Source: Mariprofundus sp. EBB-1
GTDB lineage: Bacteria > Pseudomonadota > Zetaproteobacteria > Mariprofundales > Mariprofundaceae
DNA: 64,000 bases
NCBI RefSeq assembly: GCF_003665155.1
Contig: NZ_RCFQ01000012.1
Span: 20,399 to 84,398, forward strand
Direction: 5' to 3'
This document shows positions 63,787 to 64,000 of this stretch, piece after piece. Position 1 is the first letter of the stretch. Each line of letters opens with the position of its first letter. A program made the position numbers and the translations under genes. Below the pieces are notes generated by a model. The model did not search any database. It worked only from the letters and a program-made list of their open reading frames with translations, and was not told the origin of the DNA.

Positions 63787-63999
63787 ATGAATGAACAAAC
63801 GATATTAATAATAGCAGTAATCATCATATTACTTTTAGTATTCCAAAGGTGGTTTTGGCTTCTTGTGTTTGGCATAGGCGGGCTCGCAAGCCTATTTGCC
63901 ATGATCGCAAGCATTATTCATTTTCAGATATTGGGAGCATTGGGTTTTTTTGCTCTTATGATTGTTTGTTTAGGATTTTTTGGAGCGCTTTCTGAATAG
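63787..63999 (+). CDS. Small membrane protein of unknown function
   Basis: A 70-residue, strongly hydrophobic protein with two or three spans: TILIIAVIIILLLVFQ, LLVFGIGGLASLFAMIASII and ILGALGFFALMIVCLGFF. It starts at MNEQTIL; five codons earlier is another ATG. No strong ribosome site and no family recognised. It ends at the window edge with its own stop. Confidence 0.5.
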   Translation: MNEQTILIIAVIIILLLVFQRWFWLLVFGIGGLASLFAMIASIIHFQILGALGFFALMIVCLGFFGALSE

Positions 64000-64000
64000 T

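Overview
The window reads as a chromosomal stretch of a Gram-negative Pseudomonadota bacterium. It carries outer-membrane and LPS-heptose genes (LpoA-like lipoprotein, OmpA-family lipoprotein, gmhA, rfaE2, porin), the ClpXP adaptor sspB with its C-terminal LRVVK tail, oligoribonuclease, pdxB, a DUF2066-Hda pair, gluQ and a bacterial type A RNase P RNA. This mix is typical of Gammaproteobacteria and of sister lineages such as Zetaproteobacteria; the species cannot be fixed from sequence reading alone. Most of the window is densely packed housekeeping DNA with many ATGA/GTGA overlaps.

Layout. 1-5.1 kb (minus): start of a U32-family gene, a TAXI-type binding protein, sixA, thiE, a DUF2782 protein, a b561-like cytochrome and argG. 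5.2-14.1 kb: ogt, yqaA-like gene, smpB, SH3-anchor protein, OmpA-like lipoprotein, a coiled-coil protein of unknown function, hemH-acyP-nadB and an LpoA-like gene. 14.1-18.1 kb (plus): rsmI-yraN-gmhA-(deoxyhypusine-synthase-like)-dolP-like-rfaE2, an envelope and heptose cluster resembling the E. coli yraL-yraM-yraN-diaA-yraP neighbourhood. 18.1-29.2 kb: cysM-like gene, gluQ, a K+/Na+:H+ antiporter with RCK domains, gpmI, a DUF4126 gene, a Sel1 protein with an exported histidine phosphatase, and polA.

29.4-41.9 kb is the stand-out accessory block: a complete carbon-phosphorus lyase locus (phnF-D-C-E1-E2-G-H-I-J-K-L-M-N-P) followed by a porin. A Pho box (11-bp phased TTGTCAT-type half-sites) lies in front of phnF and another in front of the porin, so the block should be switched on by PhoB under phosphate starvation. 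PhnD/C/E1/E2 import phosphonates, PhnG-M with PhnJ as radical SAM enzyme break the C-P bond, and PhnN/PhnP convert cyclic ribose phosphate toward PRPP. The porin is a likely outer-membrane entry route.

42-60.5 kb returns to core genes: an exported conserved protein, hda-pgsA-DUF2066-sspB, rnpB, a dicarboxylate/amino-acid symporter, a hipBA toxin-antitoxin pair with three 27-bp-spaced operators, tRNA-Phe, a YkvA-family gene broken by one in-frame stop, dapF-queF-dapE-accA-dnaE, orn-pdxB and an aminotransferase. 60.5-64 kb is loosely packed: a hybrid histidine kinase, a small unknown protein, tandem related terminator hairpins, and two diverged copies of a ~250-bp element. One copy encodes an intact 42-residue single-span membrane peptide and the other is a decayed version. 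A small 70-residue membrane protein closes the window.
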